The translations under genes and the position numbers were made by a program. A stretch of 64,000 nucleotides of DNA from Fluviicola sp. (GTDB lineage: Bacteria; Bacteroidota; Bacteroidia; Flavobacteriales_D; Crocinitomicaceae): the NCBI RefSeq assembly GCF_029266855.1, contig NZ_JAQSWB010000004.1, forward strand, positions 124,001 through 188,000. Direction: 5' to 3'. The notes under the pieces were generated by a model that worked only from the letters and a program-made list of their open reading frames with translations, searched no databases and was not told the origin of the DNA. Of the stretch, positions 1 through 9,166 are shown in pieces. Numbering within the stretch: position 1 is the stretch's first letter; each line of letters begins with the position of its first letter.

Positions 1-325
1 GGAAATCCTGTTGTTTCATACGGGATTCTCCCAAACTTGTTCTGGCACTGATCTCTTTTTCTTTGTTCTGAGCATTATTTGCCTGACGTTCAAAGTTTTC
101 TGCAGCTGTACCAAAATCATTTGCACGGTATGCAGTTTGACCAATCTCCTGTGACAAATCTACATCATTTGGCGCTAATCTTTCGGCTCTTTTATAATAC
201 TTTAACGCTTCTTTGTAGTTTCCTTTTTTGTACAACCTCCTGGCTTCGTTGAGTGTATCTTTCCATTCCTGTCCGAAAGAGGTGAAAGTCAGAACACACG
301 AAATGATTATTAACGTAGTTTTCAT
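1..325 (-). CDS. batC: TPR protein, BatC-like (3' end outside window)
   Basis: This is the first 108 codons of a secreted or membrane-linked tetratricopeptide-repeat protein; the rest lies left of the window. It is not in the ORF track. Translation from the ATG gives a hydrophobic signal peptide ending in a Bacteroidota-type SFGQ cleavage region. Helical repeats follow, including the TPR-like stretch GNYKEALKYYKRAERLAPND. Its ATG overlaps the batB stop as ATGA, so the two are translationally coupled. In Bacteroides-type bat operons a TPR gene (batC) follows batB, which is why I name it. The name rests on position more than on sequence; batE also carries TPRs. Confidence 0.65.
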   Translation of the reverse strand, partial: MKTTLIIISCVLTFTSFGQEWKDTLNEARRLYKKGNYKEALKYYKRAERLAPNDVDLSQEIGQTAYRANDFGTAAENFERQANNAQNKEKEISARTSLGESRMKQQDF

Positions 326-1449
326 GACTTATTCGGATTAATAATGATCGGTAAAAAGAAGTAGCAAATCATACACAATAATGCCAATATTGCAGGGATA
401 TAAAAATAGTTTTTATCTACTTTAAATTCTATTTTCATCAGCTGCTTATTTTTCGTATTCTTATAATTCGTTGCGATATCATAGATATTGGGGAAAGGAC
501 TATCGGAAGTTACTAAAATACTTCCGGATTCAGAAGCCATTTTAGTCAATCCTTTTTTATCAATTTTTGACACAACTGCCTGACCGTTTTCCCGTTTGTA
601 ACCTTCCGATGGATCGTAAGGATTATTTGGAATGAGACCACCTTTGCCTGAACCCAGTCCCAGATAAGCCAGTTCGACCTGCTGCTTTTTCAGCTCTTCC
701 AATTGTTTTCTCCAAAGCGCTTCGTGATCCTCCCCATCTGTTATTACTAAGATTGCCTTTCCGGATTCGGTATCTTTAAATTGTTCCCGGGCGACTTCCA
801 AAGCCCTTCCGATGTTTGTCCCCTGGTCCGAGATCATGGAAGTTTCAATATCCGGAACAAACAATTTTGCCGCTCCGTAATCCATTGTAAGCGGGAGCTG
901 TGTGTATGCATCATTGGCAAAAACCACAACTGCAATTCGTTCGCCTTTTAACTGGTTCAATAACTCTCCGATAGCTTGTTTCGCAGCCGTCAACCGGCTT
1001 ACTTCACCACCGCCCATGTCTTTGGTGTTCATAGAATTTGAGATGTCCAGGCAAATCACCAAATCAAGCACACGCTTGGAACCGTTCACTTTCCTGGATC
1101 CGGCAACGGGTTGTGCCATAGCCAAAACAATGAAGAAATAAGTGCTTCTCAATAAAAAATAATGAAGAAAAGCCTTTGCAGGCTCAAATTTCACCCACAA
1201 CATCCGTGTATGACCGTACCCGGAATATTCCTTGTATATCTTCGCTTTCCAATTCCAATGAATCCAGGATAACAATGCTAAAACCGGAATTACAATCCAC
1301 AAACCAAGCATTTCAGTGTGAAGCAGCTTAATACCCAAACGATCCAAAGGAACGAAGGCATAGGCTATTAGTACAAGCGTCCACCAAATTCCCTCCGAAA
1401 GAAGTAAAAGCTTCACCAGGCGATTATATGTGTTCGTTTCTTCAATCAT
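322..1449 (-). CDS. batB: VWA-domain membrane protein BatB
   Basis: Von Willebrand factor A protein of 375 residues, from the Bacteroides aerotolerance family. Two hydrophobic segments lie in the first ~60 residues and another around residues 95-115. A VWA domain follows with the MIDAS motif DISNS (about residues 135-139), and a final hydrophobic helix is at 350-370, so the VWA domain sits outside the cytoplasmic membrane. It overlaps batA by 8 bp and the downstream TPR gene by 4 bp. The family works with a MoxR ATPase as a putative chaperone or metal-dependent assembly system for envelope proteins. The exact substrate is unknown. Confidence 0.88.
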   Translation of the reverse strand: MIEETNTYNRLVKLLLLSEGIWWTLVLIAYAFVPLDRLGIKLLHTEMLGLWIVIPVLALLSWIHWNWKAKIYKEYSGYGHTRMLWVKFEPAKAFLHYFLLRSTYFFIVLAMAQPVAGSRKVNGSKRVLDLVICLDISNSMNTKDMGGGEVSRLTAAKQAIGELLNQLKGERIAVVVFANDAYTQLPLTMDYGAAKLFVPDIETSMISDQGTNIGRALEVAREQFKDTESGKAILVITDGEDHEALWRKQLEELKKQQVELAYLGLGSGKGGLIPNNPYDPSEGYKRENGQAVVSKIDKKGLTKMASESGSILVTSDSPFPNIYDIATNYKNTKNKQLMKIEFKVDKNYFYIPAILALLCMICYFFLPIIINPNKS

Positions 1450-2467
1450 CCAGTTTGAATTTCAAACGTTGAACTCCCCAGGCTATTCCGGAGAACAACA
1501 TACTCCAAATAAAGAATGGAAACAAGGTCAGCGGGGGCTCTATACCTAAGTGCTGGTCTTCCATTTTACGTTTTTCCAATTTATCAATTTCGGCATAAAT
1601 TTTTTCAAGTGATTTTTCATCCTGGGCGCGAAAATATTTTCCGTTCGTTAGTTCGGCAATATCTTTCAAAATACCTTCGTCGATTTCTACCGGAAGATTC
1701 TGATAAATTACTCCGAAAGGGGTTGAGACAGGTGTTGGCGCCATTCCATTTGCCCCCACACCTATCGTATACACTTTACATTTTTTTTGCTTCGCTAATT
1801 CCGCTGCCTCCATAGGATCCGGGCCGGTATTGCTGCTTCCATCGGTCAAAAGAATAATTACTTTGGATGGTAAACTGTCGCTTCTCAGTCTTGTTACCGC
1901 AACTCCCAAACCGCTTCCGATTGCTGTGCCGGGCTCCAGATACCCAGGTTCGATTGCCGTAATCTGTTCTTTTAATAACTTGTAATCCAATGTTGCGGGA
2001 CAAGCAGTATAGGCCTCACCTTCGTAAACCACCAAACCTACACGGTCTCCTTTTCTCGAATCCACGAATTTTTTTGCGACCCGTTTTGCCACTTCCAGAC
2101 GGTTTGGCTCGAAATCCTGCGCCAACATGGACCCGGAAGCGTCGATAGATAAAATGATGTCGATCCCATTTTTATAATCAATTTTCGGCGGATCAATGGA
2201 TGTATTGTAAGGTTCGGCCAATGTCAAAACCAGGCAGGCCATTGACAGTGCATAACAGGTATTTATTCCCCACCTGATGTAACGTATCCAGCCAAGCGAA
2301 TAGGACAATTGTTCCGCTTCGGAACTGGCATATTTCAGTTGGCCAACACGGTTTTTTTGTAAATATTCCCAGAAAAACAACATGACAGGAATAGCAAACA
2401 AGAACCAAAGCATGTGTGGATTGTAGAAGTCATATTCCCAAAAGCATATATTGAAGTAGCGACTCAT
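1442..2467 (-). CDS. batA: VWA-domain membrane protein BatA
   Basis: 341-residue BatA homologue. An N-terminal hydrophobic segment begins near residue 18, a second is near 65-85, then comes a VWA domain with a complete MIDAS DASGS (about residue 109) and the downstream conserved TDGSSNTG. A C-terminal helix is near residues 315-335. It overlaps the upstream 304-residue gene by 4 bp (ATGA) and batB by 8 bp, so the whole set moxR to the TPR gene is one operon. BatA and BatB carry the same fold and probably form a complex in the membrane; this is inferred from the family, not seen here. Confidence 0.9.
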   Translation of the reverse strand: MSRYFNICFWEYDFYNPHMLWFLFAIPVMLFFWEYLQKNRVGQLKYASSEAEQLSYSLGWIRYIRWGINTCYALSMACLVLTLAEPYNTSIDPPKIDYKNGIDIILSIDASGSMLAQDFEPNRLEVAKRVAKKFVDSRKGDRVGLVVYEGEAYTACPATLDYKLLKEQITAIEPGYLEPGTAIGSGLGVAVTRLRSDSLPSKVIILLTDGSSNTGPDPMEAAELAKQKKCKVYTIGVGANGMAPTPVSTPFGVIYQNLPVEIDEGILKDIAELTNGKYFRAQDEKSLEKIYAEIDKLEKRKMEDQHLGIEPPLTLFPFFIWSMLFSGIAWGVQRLKFKLDD

Positions 2468-3378
2468 TCCGGAATTTCCAAGGGGCTTAATTCTGTTACT
2501 ATTTCTTCCAAACGAAACATACTGGATCGAATGTGCATGTCATCTAATTCCATTTTGGCAAACTTTACCATATCTGCCTCTCTCAATAGAGTTTCAATTC
2601 TTTTGATCATATTAAAATCAAGACCTTTTAATTTTAATAAAGAGATTGTTTCATGGGTTGTTCGTTCCATCAGGTTCAGTTCGTATCTTGAACTTAAATA
2701 CATTTTCAATATTGCAGAAAAACCGACGTAATGTGATTTTGTTTTACCATGGAGCCAATCTTCCTTCTTCCGAAGCTGCTGAATTGCAAGTAAGGTTCGT
2801 TCCCTTAAACTCAATTCTTCCGTTTTCTGAATTTTTCGGCGTTTATTCCAAAGAATGGCGATTACAACTGCAGCAACTAAAAGTACTAGAACCCACCAAT
2901 ATTTTTTAAGTAAGATCCAATAATCATTTTCCGGTTCAATCGGGATCTCATCAATTCCTTCTTTTACTTTTTTCTTTACAAAACCCACGTATAAATTGGG
3001 TGCGCGGAATGAAAAAGCGGAATCTTTCCAAGTCATCCACAAATCCGGCAGCCGGTATTTAGCAGAATCCCAAGCAATTAATGTATAAACCCCTTTCCAG
3101 TATTTGACCCCTTTTTGCGTATAGTTTGTGTCTCTAAACGATTCGATCTCCAGTTCGCCACCTGGCTTCCAGAGTGTTTCTCCCTTGTGAATAACTTCGC
3201 AAATAAAGATGTCTGAAATCGGGTTATAATCGAATCCGGCAGGTTTATTTTTAATCAAAATGGTTAATCGCGCTTTATCTCCGATACGGACTGAGTCTTC
3301 CGCCCAATACACATGTTTTGTTTGTGCAAATCCTGCTCCAAAACACCAACATGCTATTATGAACAAAAGTATTCTCAT
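2464..3378 (-). CDS. BatD/DUF4381-like membrane-anchored protein
   Basis: 304 residues: a signal peptide (ends near GAGFAQ), a beta-rich extracytoplasmic part of about 130 residues, one strong transmembrane helix (about residues 158-178, WWVLVLLVAAVVIAILW), then a basic, helical cytoplasmic part. It lies between the DUF58 gene and batA with 4-bp overlaps on both sides. Proteins of this position in Bacteroidota bat operons resemble BatD at the N terminus or DUF4381 around the helix. It probably scaffolds the VWA proteins to the cytoplasmic MoxR/DUF58 side. The family assignment is by architecture and context. Confidence 0.65.
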   Translation of the reverse strand: MRILLFIIACWCFGAGFAQTKHVYWAEDSVRIGDKARLTILIKNKPAGFDYNPISDIFICEVIHKGETLWKPGGELEIESFRDTNYTQKGVKYWKGVYTLIAWDSAKYRLPDLWMTWKDSAFSFRAPNLYVGFVKKKVKEGIDEIPIEPENDYWILLKKYWWVLVLLVAAVVIAILWNKRRKIQKTEELSLRERTLLAIQQLRKKEDWLHGKTKSHYVGFSAILKMYLSSRYELNLMERTTHETISLLKLKGLDFNMIKRIETLLREADMVKFAKMELDDMHIRSSMFRLEEIVTELSPLEIPE

Positions 3379-4244
3379 TTTCGGCGTTTAAATAATTGAA
3401 GTAAAGGCAAATAAACATGATCTCCCACTTCAAAAAATGCGGCATCGATCCCTAACTGCAGGAAAAACGTTTCGTTCTTTTCTTTCCGGAGGATAAAATT
3501 CTTTTGATAATCTCTTCTTACCTGAGCAGAAGAACTGTCGATCCAATTGGTAGTTTTTGTTTCAGCATTTACCCAGCGTACAAATCCAACATCCGGCAAA
3601 TTTGCTTCTCCGGGATCACTTACACCAAGAGCAACCAAGTCGTGTTTCCTTGCTGTATTTGCAAATCCTTCCTTACTTAATTCCAGCTGAGAAAAATCAC
3701 TGATCACGAAACAAATGCTTCGCTGTTTGAAAATATTGCGCGCATATTTCAAGCCCATATCCAAACTTGTTCCTCCGGACTTCGGTTTGAGATTGATGAG
3801 TTTCCGCAGGATGAAATGAACGTGTCCGAAACCTTTTTGAGGTGGAACGTAATATTCAACTTCATCCGAAATAAAAATAGCACCGACTTTATCGTTTTTT
3901 TTAGCCGCAGAGAAGGCTAAAGTTGCAGCCAGTTCAACAGCTAATGAAATCTTCGAGTCCTTCCCCTGTCCGAAATACATAGAACCTGAAACATCGATAA
4001 TCAGAAGAACTGTCAATTCTCTTTCCTCTTCAAAGATTTTCACGAAGGGTTCCCTGAAACGGGCAGTAACATTCCAATCGATTGTTCTTACATCATCTCC
4101 TACCTGGTAAGATCTGACCTCACTGAAAGACATACCACGTCCTTTAAACGCAGACTGATACTGTCCGGCGAATACTTGTTCGGTCATACCGCGAGTTTGA
4201 AGCTCGATGGTACGAATGCGCTTCAGTAAGGCTTCTTTATCCAT
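3375..4244 (-). CDS. DUF58 domain protein
   Basis: 289-residue cytoplasmic DUF58 protein. The family signature is clear: the SYQVGDDVRTIDWNVTAR block (about residues 44-62) followed by a VWA-like fold starting LLIIDVSGSM with DxSxS (about residue 85). There is no signal peptide. It sits directly behind moxR (6-bp gap) and overlaps the next gene by 4 bp. DUF58 proteins are always found with MoxR ATPases and are thought to be adaptors or substrates of the ATPase. Length is normal for the short bacterial form. Confidence 0.9.
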   Translation of the reverse strand: MDKEALLKRIRTIELQTRGMTEQVFAGQYQSAFKGRGMSFSEVRSYQVGDDVRTIDWNVTARFREPFVKIFEEERELTVLLIIDVSGSMYFGQGKDSKISLAVELAATLAFSAAKKNDKVGAIFISDEVEYYVPPQKGFGHVHFILRKLINLKPKSGGTSLDMGLKYARNIFKQRSICFVISDFSQLELSKEGFANTARKHDLVALGVSDPGEANLPDVGFVRWVNAETKTTNWIDSSSAQVRRDYQKNFILRKEKNETFFLQLGIDAAFFEVGDHVYLPLLQLFKRRK

Positions 4245-4250
4245 GATCGC

Positions 4251-5267
4251 TTATGGAACTTCTACGCGCTGCAATAAACGTTCTATGATTTGTTCCGGTT
4301 TAACTCCGTCAGCTTCTGCTTCATAATTCAAACCTACCCGGTGGCGAAGTACGTCCATTGCGACAGTTCTAACATCGTCCGGGATTACAAAACCACGCTG
4401 TTCAAGAAAAGCATTTGCTTTTGCAGCCAAAGCCAAATTAATAGATGCTCTGGGAGATGCTCCGTAAAGAAGGTATTTTGAAATTTCGGAAACTCCGGCG
4501 TTTGCAGGATTACGTGTTGCGTCCACAATATCTACAATATAACGTTCCACCTTTTCGTCCAGATAAATGGAACGGGTTAAATGTTTTCCTTTTAAGAGGT
4601 CTTCCGGATGCATGACATGCGAGATTTTTTCCAATCCTTCAGGTCTTACATTGGAGCGCAATATTAACTGTTCTTCCTGCTTGGAAGGATAACCCATAAA
4701 TACTTTAAGCATGAAACGGTCTACCTGGGCTTCAGGCAAGGGATAAGTTCCTTCCTGTTCGATCGGGTTCTGAGTTGCCAGTACCAGGAATGGTTTCGGC
4801 AACTGGTATGTTGAATCTCCGATTGTTACCTGGCGTTCCTGCATTGCTTCCAACAAAGCTGCCTGAACTTTTGCCGGGGCGCGGTTGATCTCATCTGCCA
4901 AGACGAAATTGGCGAAAATCGGTCCTTTTTTAACGGCAAATTGTTCCGATTTCTGTTGATAGATCAAAGTTCCCGTAACGTCAGCGGGAAGCAAATCAGG
5001 GGTAAACTGGATCCGTGAAAACTCTCCGGAAACGGCACTTGAAAGTGTGCGGATTGCAAGAGTCTTTGCTAATCCAGGAACACCTTCCAATAATACATGT
5101 CCGTCCGCAAGTAATGCAATTAAAAGACTTCGAACCATGTTCTCTTGTCCCACAATTACTTTTCCGATCTCACGACGCAATAAATCGTATTTCAGTCCTT
5201 CTGTTTTGATTTCATTTGCAATCACTTGCAACTGCTCCGAAGGAGATAAATCAGGTATGTTCGTCAT
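4251..5267 (-). CDS. moxR: MoxR-family AAA+ ATPase
   Basis: 338-residue AAA+ ATPase of the MoxR/RavA class, first gene of the aerotolerance operon. Visible motifs are Walker A (GVPGLAKT, about residues 62-69), Walker B (VLADEINRAP), sensor 1 in LATQNPIEQ, and the C-terminal helical lid with GASPRAS (sensor 2 arginine). It likely remodels or activates client proteins together with the DUF58 and VWA proteins encoded downstream. A near-consensus promoter box (CATATTTG) lies just upstream. Soluble, no membrane segments, standard length. Confidence 0.93.
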   Translation of the reverse strand: MTNIPDLSPSEQLQVIANEIKTEGLKYDLLRREIGKVIVGQENMVRSLLIALLADGHVLLEGVPGLAKTLAIRTLSSAVSGEFSRIQFTPDLLPADVTGTLIYQQKSEQFAVKKGPIFANFVLADEINRAPAKVQAALLEAMQERQVTIGDSTYQLPKPFLVLATQNPIEQEGTYPLPEAQVDRFMLKVFMGYPSKQEEQLILRSNVRPEGLEKISHVMHPEDLLKGKHLTRSIYLDEKVERYIVDIVDATRNPANAGVSEISKYLLYGASPRASINLALAAKANAFLEQRGFVIPDDVRTVAMDVLRHRVGLNYEAEADGVKPEQIIERLLQRVEVP

Positions 5268-5326
5268 AGTTTTAGCCTAAGGTCGCAAATATGTGAAAGA
5301 ATGTTCTTTGGGCTTTACAAATGCTG

Positions 5327-5893
5327 TTAATTTATGTTAAGCACACCCTGGTCAAGATACCCCAATTCCCGATGGCTTTTCACCAGTTTCTGAATTTCGG
5401 TATTTGCCAGGGACATTGCCAGGGAGTAAGCAGTTTGATTGTCCTTATTTGTTTTGGTCAGATCGGAACCTGCTTCAACCAGAATCTTTACCAGTTTCAG
5501 ATTTTGATTCAAAACAGCATACATCAATGCCGTATTTCCGTCCGGCCCCTGGGTATTCAAGGCTGCATGCTTATCCACTAACATTTTTGCGAGCTTTGTG
5601 TTGTTTTGGTAACAAGCAGCCTGCAAAGCACTTCCCTCTTCTGAAGGACGGTTTACATTTGCTCCCTGTTTAATCAAAAAAAGTGCACATTTTGTTTGTC
5701 CGCGATAACAAGCAATCATTAAAGGATCGAAGCCCATTTGATTTACTTTATTAATGGTATCTCTGTTCAGCTCAATCAGTTTTTTGAGCTGTTTAATGTC
5801 TCCTTTCCGGGCAGATTCAAAAACATCCTGGGCCTGTGCATTTGCTCCAACCACCAGGGAGGAGCCAAGAAAAACCAGCGATTTAATCCACAT
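5327..5893 (-). CDS. Secreted ankyrin-repeat protein
   Basis: 188 residues with a signal peptide (VGANAQAQ) followed by four to five ankyrin repeats, for example GFDPLMIACYRGQTKCALFL and NTALMYAVLNQNLKLVKILV. Ankyrin repeats bind proteins; no enzyme domain is present, so it is probably a small periplasmic binding protein. It starts 11 bp inside the end of the large Ig-like gene upstream and is likely cotranscribed with it. No specific partner can be named. Confidence 0.82.
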   Translation of the reverse strand: MWIKSLVFLGSSLVVGANAQAQDVFESARKGDIKQLKKLIELNRDTINKVNQMGFDPLMIACYRGQTKCALFLIKQGANVNRPSEEGSALQAACYQNNTKLAKMLVDKHAALNTQGPDGNTALMYAVLNQNLKLVKILVEAGSDLTKTNKDNQTAYSLAMSLANTEIQKLVKSHRELGYLDQGVLNIN

Positions 5894-7991
5894 ATATCCT
5901 AAAGAATAACGTTTCGTTATCCTGCTGAATCTGTACGATATAGATTCCAGCCGGAAGATTATCCAATACCGTTTTCTTAGAATTGATCCTGCGAATCAAC
6001 TTTCCGCTTGCATCTGTTATCTGTCCTTCGGAATATGGAGAATGAATAATCAGTTCTTTTCCGGTCCAGGAATACTTATTCATAGCTAACTCCTGCAATC
6101 CGTTAACCATTGTCGCAGTAAATGACCATGCGGTTGTATCTGAAATCCCCGCAAAAGCATTCCCCGCCAAATCTTCCACTGCATCACCATCAATTAAAAC
6201 ATGGTAGTGAGTACCTAAAGTCAAACCCGGTTGATTCAATTCTACTGAATTAGCAGTTGCACTAATATTACCTAAAACGCTACTAAACTCAACAACGCTA
6301 GCATTGTCTTCATTTACCAGGAAATAACTTCCCGAACCGAGTACTACAAACTCACTGAAAAAGATAATCGGTGTTGTATTTAAAGCCACATTTGTGCTGT
6401 TATCTGTCGGATTCAAACTTGCAATGGTCGGTGCGGTGAAATCCCCTACGGTAAAATTCCACAAAGTATTCGTTGTAATTCCTGCGAAGTCATTTCCACT
6501 TAGGTCTTCGATGAATCCCGGTTCAATGTAAACATAATAGGATGTGCTCTCATTTAAGGGATTTGTAGTGGAAAACTGAACTGTAGACCCACTTACGGTA
6601 AGCAAAGGAGAAAGGATATCAAAAGATTGAACAAAGGTTCCCGCAGAAGTATACACTTCGATCACACCCACGGAAGAAAACTGTACATCTTCTGTAAAAG
6701 AAATGCTGAAGTTTCCGGCAACGGGAACATTTACTGCTTCATCTGCAGGTGAAAACGGTGCAACGGCTAGGGGAGCAGTCAGATCATTTGTATTGAAATT
6801 CCAGGTCGTATTATTCGCAAATCCGGCATAATTATTATTTGACATATCCTTAATTGCCCCGGTTTGAACATGTATATAGTAGCTTGTGTTCAGGATCAAA
6901 TCCGTTGGATTGATGCTCACCACCGATCCTGAAAATGAAATTAACGGGCTGGTCAGCACATCATAAGCTTCAATTAAAGTTCCTGCCGCATTATAAAGTT
7001 GAATCTCACCTGAGCCTGCCTGAACAGCTTCATTGAAAGTAAGTGACAATGGAGTTGTAAGCGCAACCTCAACGGAATTATCTGCCGGGACAAACGGGGC
7101 CACGGTCAGGGCCGGTGGAGTTACATCATTCGTGTTGAAATTCCAGGTTGTATTGTCAGAAATTCCTGCAAAGAAATTATTGGCTGCATCTTTAAAAGCC
7201 GTTGCATCGATCTGAATATAATACGATGTATTAAGAAGCAAATTACTTGGCGGATTGTAAGAAAATGTTGATCCGAAAACAGTTGCATTGGGATTCCCAT
7301 TGGAAACTGTCTGGATAACATTGTTGCTTCCATCATAAAGAATAAGTGATCCTGTTCCCCATGAGATATTTTCCGAGAAGTTAATCGTCAGGTTTGTCGA
7401 AACATTTGCTCCGATTGTATTGTCTGCAGGAGTTGTTGTTGAAATCGCAGGAGGTGTGACATCCGGAACGACCCAATTTCGCACGATCCCGCTTGCACGA
7501 TTACTTGCTCCGTGGTACTGTAATTGAGTTGTTGCACCCGGGCCTTTTGACCAAAATAAATTTTGAGTAGTTGCTGCAAAATTGAATACGACATCATTTG
7601 CGTCACCTGTATTTAAAGCTCTACTCGCTACAATCGTTCTGTTTCCACCGGAAACATTATTGGAAATAATCGTCCAGTCTTGTTGCGCATCAACCGTAGG
7701 TTCATTTCCCTGCCCAATCATGCGATGATCACGCAGTTGAAGCGGTGCGGCCCCAGTACCCAGAGTCGACCAAATAATTGCATCATTTCCATTAGCCATG
7801 CCGGTTCCAAATCCAAACGCCAAAAAGCGATCCGACGGACCCTGAACGGTTACAGTGATATCTGTAGTGGTCATCACAGCTCCAAAATACATTCCGCTAC
7901 CGACAGTAAGTTCGGAGAATGCAATTTCTTTTGTCTGACCAAAAGACAGAAAAGGGCAAATCAAAAACAGTAAAAAGTAAATTCTCATCAT
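5883..7991 (-). CDS. Secreted protein with four Ig-like (Big_5) repeats and T9SS tail
   Basis: 702 residues. A signal peptide (ends SFGQ) is followed by an N-terminal domain of ~160 residues that I do not recognise. Four SbsA-type Ig-like domains follow, each opening with D(V/L/F)T(P/A)P and containing a PADNS-type loop (about residues 175, 290, 405 and 515). The C terminus (about 640-702) has the shape of a T9SS type A sorting domain: GKLIRRI, then LPAGIYIVQIQ. The protein is therefore probably exported through the outer membrane and anchored or released at the surface. The SbsA-like repeats suggest a structural or adhesive role. The first gene of a two-gene unit with the ankyrin protein. 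Confidence 0.85.
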   Translation of the reverse strand: MMRIYFLLFLICPFLSFGQTKEIAFSELTVGSGMYFGAVMTTTDITVTVQGPSDRFLAFGFGTGMANGNDAIIWSTLGTGAAPLQLRDHRMIGQGNEPTVDAQQDWTIISNNVSGGNRTIVASRALNTGDANDVVFNFAATTQNLFWSKGPGATTQLQYHGASNRASGIVRNWVVPDVTPPAISTTTPADNTIGANVSTNLTINFSENISWGTGSLILYDGSNNVIQTVSNGNPNATVFGSTFSYNPPSNLLLNTSYYIQIDATAFKDAANNFFAGISDNTTWNFNTNDVTPPALTVAPFVPADNSVEVALTTPLSLTFNEAVQAGSGEIQLYNAAGTLIEAYDVLTSPLISFSGSVVSINPTDLILNTSYYIHVQTGAIKDMSNNNYAGFANNTTWNFNTNDLTAPLAVAPFSPADEAVNVPVAGNFSISFTEDVQFSSVGVIEVYTSAGTFVQSFDILSPLLTVSGSTVQFSTTNPLNESTSYYVYIEPGFIEDLSGNDFAGITTNTLWNFTVGDFTAPTIASLNPTDNSTNVALNTTPIIFFSEFVVLGSGSYFLVNEDNASVVEFSSVLGNISATANSVELNQPGLTLGTHYHVLIDGDAVEDLAGNAFAGISDTTAWSFTATMVNGLQELAMNKYSWTGKELIIHSPYSEGQITDASGKLIRRINSKKTVLDNLPAGIYIVQIQQDNETLFFRIYVD

Positions 7992-8116
7992 AAGTAGTGT
8001 TTATAACACAAACTTATCCTATAAAGAGTTAGTAATCAATAATTTTTGGGATTATTATTTCTCTTTTGTATAAATCGACTATTTTTCCGTTTCAATTAAC
8101 GAAATCACTGGATAAG

Positions 8117-8479
8117 ATGTTAGAACGTAAATGCCTGGAATGTGAACAGAAATTGAGTGGACGGAAGGATCAAAAGTTTTGTTCCGATTATTGCAGAAAC
8201 ACCTATAATAACAGGTTGAATGAAGATGCCACTAAATATGTAAGGCGTATTAACAATATTTTACGCAAGAACCGGCGGATCCTGGCAGGTTTAAATCCTA
8301 CGGGAAAAAGAACGGTAGATGCCATCACTCTGGCTGAAGAAGGGTTCAATTTCCACTACTTTACCAATACCTACCAAACTCAGAAAGGGAATACTTATTT
8401 TTTCTGTTACGAACAAGGATACTCAAAGTTGGATGGCGATCAGTACGTTTTGGTATTGAAACAGGATTACGTGAAGTAA
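8117..8479 (+). CDS. Small zinc-ribbon protein (conserved, unknown function)
   Basis: 120 residues from the ATG at 8117. The track's longer version uses a TTG at 8066 and adds a non-conserved leader, so I prefer the ATG, which places the zinc ribbon at the very N terminus. The motif is CLECEQKLSGRKDQKFCSDYC, i.e. CxxC then CxxxC, followed by a basic helix with R/N-rich residues and a C-terminal part ending YVLVLKQDY. The CxxC-CSDxC form matches small DUF2116-like zinc-ribbon proteins common in Flavobacteriales. A nucleic-acid binding role is possible but unproven. It is a single-gene unit. Confidence 0.72.
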   Translation: MLERKCLECEQKLSGRKDQKFCSDYCRNTYNNRLNEDATKYVRRINNILRKNRRILAGLNPTGKRTVDAITLAEEGFNFHYFTNTYQTQKGNTYFFCYEQGYSKLDGDQYVLVLKQDYVK

Positions 8480-8547
8480 TTATCAATTCCATAATTAGTC
8501 AATTATCAAGGAATCAAGTGCTTGATAATTACATCATTGATAATTCA

Positions 8548-8925
8548 TCAAAGGTTCCACTTCTCTTTGAAAATCTCCATTTTCGGATGATCCTTGATTC
8601 CTTCACTACCGATAAACAAAACATCCTTGCATTTTGTACGGTCGAAGAACAAAGACAAATGAGATAAAGCAACGTTCATTGTTCCGCTCAAATCGATTTT
8701 GTGAATCGGTGCCTGATGAACTTCAAACAAATCGCGCAATTCGGCAGTTCGTTTATCGAAGTTGTGATTATCATGGAAAATAACAACAGCATCGATTTTT
8801 TCGGTCAATTCATCATTCTCCTGAAATGGCAAAACATGGAAGCCCAATCCTTCTAACCAGGAGTTGACTGTTTCAGCAAACGGTGTCTTGTCTTCGGTGT
8901 AAATGGTCTGAATATGTGTCGTCAT
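8548..8925 (-). CDS. Hypothetical protein, 125 aa
   Basis: Soluble 125-residue protein without signal peptide or membrane segment. It has an alternating beta/alpha pattern with hydrophobic strands (IDAVVIFHDNH, KCKDVLFIGSEG), compatible with a small Rossmann-like or receiver-like fold, but I recognise no family motif. It has its own promoter box (TATTTTTG at 8973-8980 on the minus strand) about 48 bp before the ATG. Codon use looks like that of its neighbours. Function unknown. Confidence 0.7.
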   Translation of the reverse strand: MTTHIQTIYTEDKTPFAETVNSWLEGLGFHVLPFQENDELTEKIDAVVIFHDNHNFDKRTAELRDLFEVHQAPIHKIDLSGTMNVALSHLSLFFDRTKCKDVLFIGSEGIKDHPKMEIFKEKWNL

Positions 8926-8972
8926 TCTTACCTTGTTTGTTATTTTTCGTTTACGTTTCTTAAAAGAGAGTG

Positions 8973-8980
8973 CAAAAATA
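8973..8980 (-). promoter_or_regulatory. -7 promoter box TATTTTTG
   Basis: Exact match to the Bacteroidota -7 consensus TAnnTTTG, read on the minus strand, 47 bp before the 125-residue hypothetical gene. No good -33 TTG is obvious. Confidence 0.5.
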
Positions 8981-9166
8981 CTGTAAACTTTTAGTAAACC
9001 CTGTTTTAAATTGAATTAATTCCTCTTTTTGTTCGAATTAGCAATTCAATAATTACTAAAGCGTTTGATACTGAAATAATTACCTTTAAACCCCAGTCAA
9101 CTAGGAAATTACAACATTTTGAACTAAAATCCTAGAACTAAAATAACTAATTCGATTTAGCAGGCT

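Noticed and set aside
8066-8116. N-terminal extension of the zinc-ribbon protein
   Set aside because: Starts at TTG, and the zinc ribbon typical of the family begins right after the ATG at 8117.
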